The notes below the pieces were generated by a model. That model ran no database searches, had not been told where the DNA came from, and was given only the letters and a program-made list of their open reading frames with translations. From contig CAYRUO010000007.1 of assembly GCA_964427505.1 (NCBI GenBank), positions 44,969 to 108,968 on the forward strand: DNA of 64,000 bases, in the 5' to 3' direction. Position 1 is the stretch's first letter; the number at the start of each line of letters is the position of its first letter. The position numbers were made by a program, and so were the translations under genes. Source of the DNA: Thermanaerothrix sp034436175 (lineage in GTDB: Bacteria > Chloroflexota > Anaerolineae > Anaerolineales > Anaerolineaceae). Of the stretch, positions 61,793-64,000 are shown in pieces.

Positions 61793-62665
61793 TCAACGGG
61801 CCCGTAAAATAGCCTCGGTCATACGCACTGCTCGCACCACCGCCTCAACATCGTGAACGCGCACGATATCCGCCCCACGTTCTACCCCCAGCACCACCGC
61901 CGCCAGGGTACCTTCCAGGCGCTGGTCGGGGGGCAGGTTAAGCGTGTAACCGATAAAGGATTTGCGCGAAGGCCCCAAGAGGATCGGATATCCCAACGCC
62001 TTAAAGGCATCCAAGCGCTGGATAAGCACCAAATTTTGCTCCACCGTCTTGCCAAACCCGATCCCCGGATCCAGAATGATGTGCTCGTGGGGCACCCCCG
62101 CCGCCTGGGCCAACGCCACGCTCGCCAGCAGTTCGCGTTTGATATCCTCGATCAGATCCTCATAGTCAATCCCCACATAACGTCCGCCCAGACGCTCGCG
62201 CAGTTCGGCATGCTGGGGTTGACTGCGGTTGTGCATCAGGATCACCACCGCCCCATACCGCGCCACCACCTCGGCCATGCGTTCATCGGCACGCAGTCCC
62301 CATACATCGTTTACCCAATGCGCCCCCAGGCGCAGGGCGGCCTCGGCGACTTCGGCTTTATAGGTATCTACCGAGAGGATAGCATCCCAGCCCTGCCGGC
62401 TCAGGGCTTCGATCACCGGAAGGACACGCGCCATCTCTTCTTCTGCACTAACTGGTGCAGCGCCCGGGCGCGTGCTCTCGCCCCCGATATCTAAAATATC
62501 CGCCCCGCCACGCACAAACTGCTCGGCCTGCGCTAATGCCCGTGCTACCACCTCCCCCTCAGTCAACAACCCATCTCCTGAGAAACTATCCGGGGTTACG
62601 TTGATAATCCCCATAACGTACGTGCGCTCACCCCAATGGGGTAAAGGGGTAGTACTACGGCTCAT
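61793..62665 (-). CDS. folP: Dihydropteroate synthase
   Basis: The ATG at 62665 has GGAGGAAGGG upstream; the product has 290 residues. It shows MGIINVTPDSFSGDG, GGADILDIGGESTRPGA, the Asp/Asn SVDTYKAEVAEAAL, NDVWG, MHNRSQPQ, DPGIGFGKTVEQN and GPSRKSFIG, all the DHPS signature loops. It joins p-aminobenzoate to the pterin pyrophosphate in folate synthesis and is the sulfonamide target. folK is 16 bases upstream, so both act in the same path. Confidence 0.97.
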   Translation of the reverse strand: MSRSTTPLPHWGERTYVMGIINVTPDSFSGDGLLTEGEVVARALAQAEQFVRGGADILDIGGESTRPGAAPVSAEEEMARVLPVIEALSRQGWDAILSVDTYKAEVAEAALRLGAHWVNDVWGLRADERMAEVVARYGAVVILMHNRSQPQHAELRERLGGRYVGIDYEDLIEDIKRELLASVALAQAAGVPHEHIILDPGIGFGKTVEQNLVLIQRLDAFKALGYPILLGPSRKSFIGYTLNLPPDQRLEGTLAAVVLGVERGADIVRVHDVEAVVRAVRMTEAILRAR

Positions 62666-62681
62666 CCCTTCCTCCACAACC

Positions 62682-63224
62682 TTAAACTTGATCGCCCGGC
62701 GGCCAAACCGCGGTCGCTTCAGCCCACACCACAATCCCATGTGTATCCACCCGCGCGCGCAATGCCTCGAACGTTTCATTTAATACTGGATGGCGCCCTT
62801 GGGGATAGAGATCACACAGCGGCACCAGCACAAATGCCCGCTCTGCCATGCGCGGGTGAGGAATGGTCAATTCCGGCAGATCAATCAACCTATCCCCATA
62901 CAGCAAAATATCCAGGTCAATCAAACGCGGCCCATACCGCACTCCGGGTTGGCGCCCCAATTGGCGCTCCAAAGCCTTGAGATAATGCAACAGCGGCAAA
63001 GGCGCCAGATAGGTGCGGGCTTCGATCACCATATTCAGGAAGCGCGGCTGTTCGGTGATGCCCCAGGGCGGCGTTTCATACACCGCCGAAGCCCGCAGGG
63101 GCTGAACCTCCGGCGGCAAGGCGGCCACTGCCTGACGCAAATTTTTCAGCCGGTCACCCAGGTTGGTGCCCAGCGCCAGATAAACGGTTATCCAATCGGC
63201 ACTAAAGCCCGCTTCAGCGCTCAT
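62682..63224 (-). CDS. folK: HPPK, hydroxymethyl-dihydropterin pyrophosphokinase
   Basis: The 180-residue product starts near VYLALGTNLGDRLKNL. AVYETPPWGITEQPRFLNMV gives the pterin site, RYGPRLIDLDILLYGD the ATP and Mg2+ site, and IPHPRMAERAFVLVPLCDL the closing strand. It transfers pyrophosphate from ATP to 6-hydroxymethyl-dihydropterin. It stands directly upstream of folP. A C-terminal extension of about 20 residues is poorly conserved. Confidence 0.95.
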   Translation of the reverse strand: MSAEAGFSADWITVYLALGTNLGDRLKNLRQAVAALPPEVQPLRASAVYETPPWGITEQPRFLNMVIEARTYLAPLPLLHYLKALERQLGRQPGVRYGPRLIDLDILLYGDRLIDLPELTIPHPRMAERAFVLVPLCDLYPQGRHPVLNETFEALRARVDTHGIVVWAEATAVWPPGDQV

Positions 63225-63231
63225 GGTTGCC

Positions 63232-63864
63232 TCATACCGGTGTTATCGCCACCCCGATCCATCCCGTTCGCACGGCGCTGACCAGCACGGCCACGCCCAC
63301 CGCTCCCCGCGCGACGCGCTCGGCCCAGGTGGTCAATAAGGTTGGCAGGGGTGTGGTTGGCCAAGGGGCGGCAATACAGGACCAGGCAGCAGGCAGAGGA
63401 ATGGTCTGCTCTGACGAGAAGCCTAATCCCACTACGACGCCATCGCCTTCAAACTCGACGGCGTTTTGGTTTAGCCAATCGCCCCACGTCCCCGGGAAAA
63501 TCACTCCATGTGCGCGAGGTGTCAGGTCGTGCAGACGTGCCTGTGGCAAGCGATTGTAGCGCCCAACCCCTGCCGCGCCCGCCAAAACACTCCATGCCAT
63601 CCCCTCATCCGTAGCCTGAATCAACAGAAGCCACTCCCGCTCATTGTGACGTAACGACGCGATCTGGCCCTGCAGCCAGCGCAAAGCACTAGGTGCCACA
63701 AAGGTTGACCAGGTGAAACTCAGACCGGGAGCATCATCGGGAATGTGCTCGGCTAGCAGATGACTTTCTTCGATCCAGCGCGGTTGCAAGCCGTTCTGGC
63801 GCAACACAGAAGCAATCCCCTCCCCCGCTGCAACCCCACCGGCGACCCAATACGCTTCGCCCAT
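63232..63864 (-). CDS. Unknown protein upstream of folK
   Basis: The 210-residue product lies seven bases from folK and two from the next gene, so it is in the same operon. It has no signal peptide or clear membrane helix. It is Ala/Gly/Trp-rich with hydrophobic stretches such as WLLLIQATDEGMAWSVLAG and RAHGVIFPGTWGDW, and ends VLVSAVRTGWIGVAITPV. The ending recalls thiolase-fold proteins, but the catalytic residues are not visible and I do not assign it. Confidence 0.65.
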   Translation of the reverse strand: MGEAYWVAGGVAAGEGIASVLRQNGLQPRWIEESHLLAEHIPDDAPGLSFTWSTFVAPSALRWLQGQIASLRHNEREWLLLIQATDEGMAWSVLAGAAGVGRYNRLPQARLHDLTPRAHGVIFPGTWGDWLNQNAVEFEGDGVVVGLGFSSEQTIPLPAAWSCIAAPWPTTPLPTLLTTWAERVARGAVGVAVLVSAVRTGWIGVAITPV

Positions 63865-63866
63865 CC

Positions 63867-64000
63867 TTATTGATTGCGCAACGCGTTGATCAAGTCGGCC
63901 AACAGGCCGTAGGCGGTCGTCTCCGGTCCGGGATTGCTCTCCACAATCCCCAGGCCGGGCAAGACATCTAACTGAAATTCGACATAGGAACTGGTGCCGC
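63867..64000 (-). CDS. C-terminal end of a gene running off the window
   Basis: 44 codons ending at a TAA, reading GTSSYVEFQLDVLPGLGIVE and ending in ADLINALRNQ. The sequence is clearly coding and continuous with the operon that contains folK and folP. A homoserine-dehydrogenase-like C-terminus is possible (Pro-Glu-Thr-Thr-Ala followed by a helix) but not safe. Confidence 0.5.
   Translation of the reverse strand, partial: GTSSYVEFQLDVLPGLGIVESNPGPETTAYGLLADLINALRNQ

Overview
The window looks like chromosomal DNA from a member of the Chloroflexota, most likely the class Anaerolineae. This is an inference from gene style: GC-rich codon use, lipoproteins with long Thr/Pro linkers behind the lipobox, an NBR1-type Ig-like lipoprotein, SpoVS in a set with no other sporulation genes, T-box and cobalamin riboswitch control, and a mixture of Gram-positive-like and unusual gene neighbourhoods. 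No phage, IS element, rRNA or CRISPR array was seen.

Layout. 1-3.2 kb (minus): an operon for a PPC/DUF296 protein, a nucleoside hydrolase and the S, T and A parts of an ECF importer, which together suggest nucleoside or base salvage. 3.2-4.5 kb: an MFS transporter. 4.6-7.7 kb: fur-feoB-Cys-rich protein-feoA, with a perfect dyad in front of fur. 7.7-9.8 kb (minus): MarR regulator plus a two-gene ABC-2 exporter with an operator-like dyad. 10.1-15.7 kb: dnaA, the primary-type sigma factor and a receiver/membrane/HAMP/adenylate cyclase fusion. 15.7-18.2 kb: EamA transporter and a K+ or Na+/H+ antiporter, convergent. 18.3-24.1 kb: ECF sigma, anti-sigma, a membrane protein and a MacA/MacB-like efflux system. 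24.1-29.5 kb: Mpg glycosylase, guaB, a lipoprotein, thiolase and an epimerase.

29.5-32.9 kb is an accessory patch, visibly more A+T-rich than its surroundings. It holds a broken lipoprotein gene, a secreted four-cysteine protein, a stand-alone three-helix membrane protein, and a LuxR-type DNA-binding protein whose C-terminal half is a paralogue of that membrane protein. This is the best candidate in the window for an undescribed system.

32.9-38.9 kb (minus): sugar-type ABC binding lipoprotein, NUDIX hydrolase, and pheS-pheT behind a Phe T-box leader. 38.9-42.4 kb: DNA polymerase III delta', a tiny Cys-rich protein, and an ArsR/redox-disulfide/permease metalloid-type cluster carrying two copies of one operator. 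42.4-52.4 kb: DUF3109 protein, RpiB-like isomerase, GlgC, Ca2+-type P-ATPase, a sugar nucleotidylyltransferase, an aminotransferase, isocitrate dehydrogenase and SpoVS. 52.4-54.9 kb (minus): response regulator, DsbA-like protein and deoxynucleoside kinase. 55.0-59.2 kb (minus): a cobalamin-type ABC importer behind a cobalamin riboswitch. Then come tRNA-Pro(GGG), two secreted Ig-like or repeat proteins, and the folate genes folK and folP (minus) to the end.

Several genes (sigma factor, EamA transporter, holB-like, arsR) have a good -10 box only 7-10 bases before the start codon and no ribosome binding site, so leaderless mRNAs seem common here.
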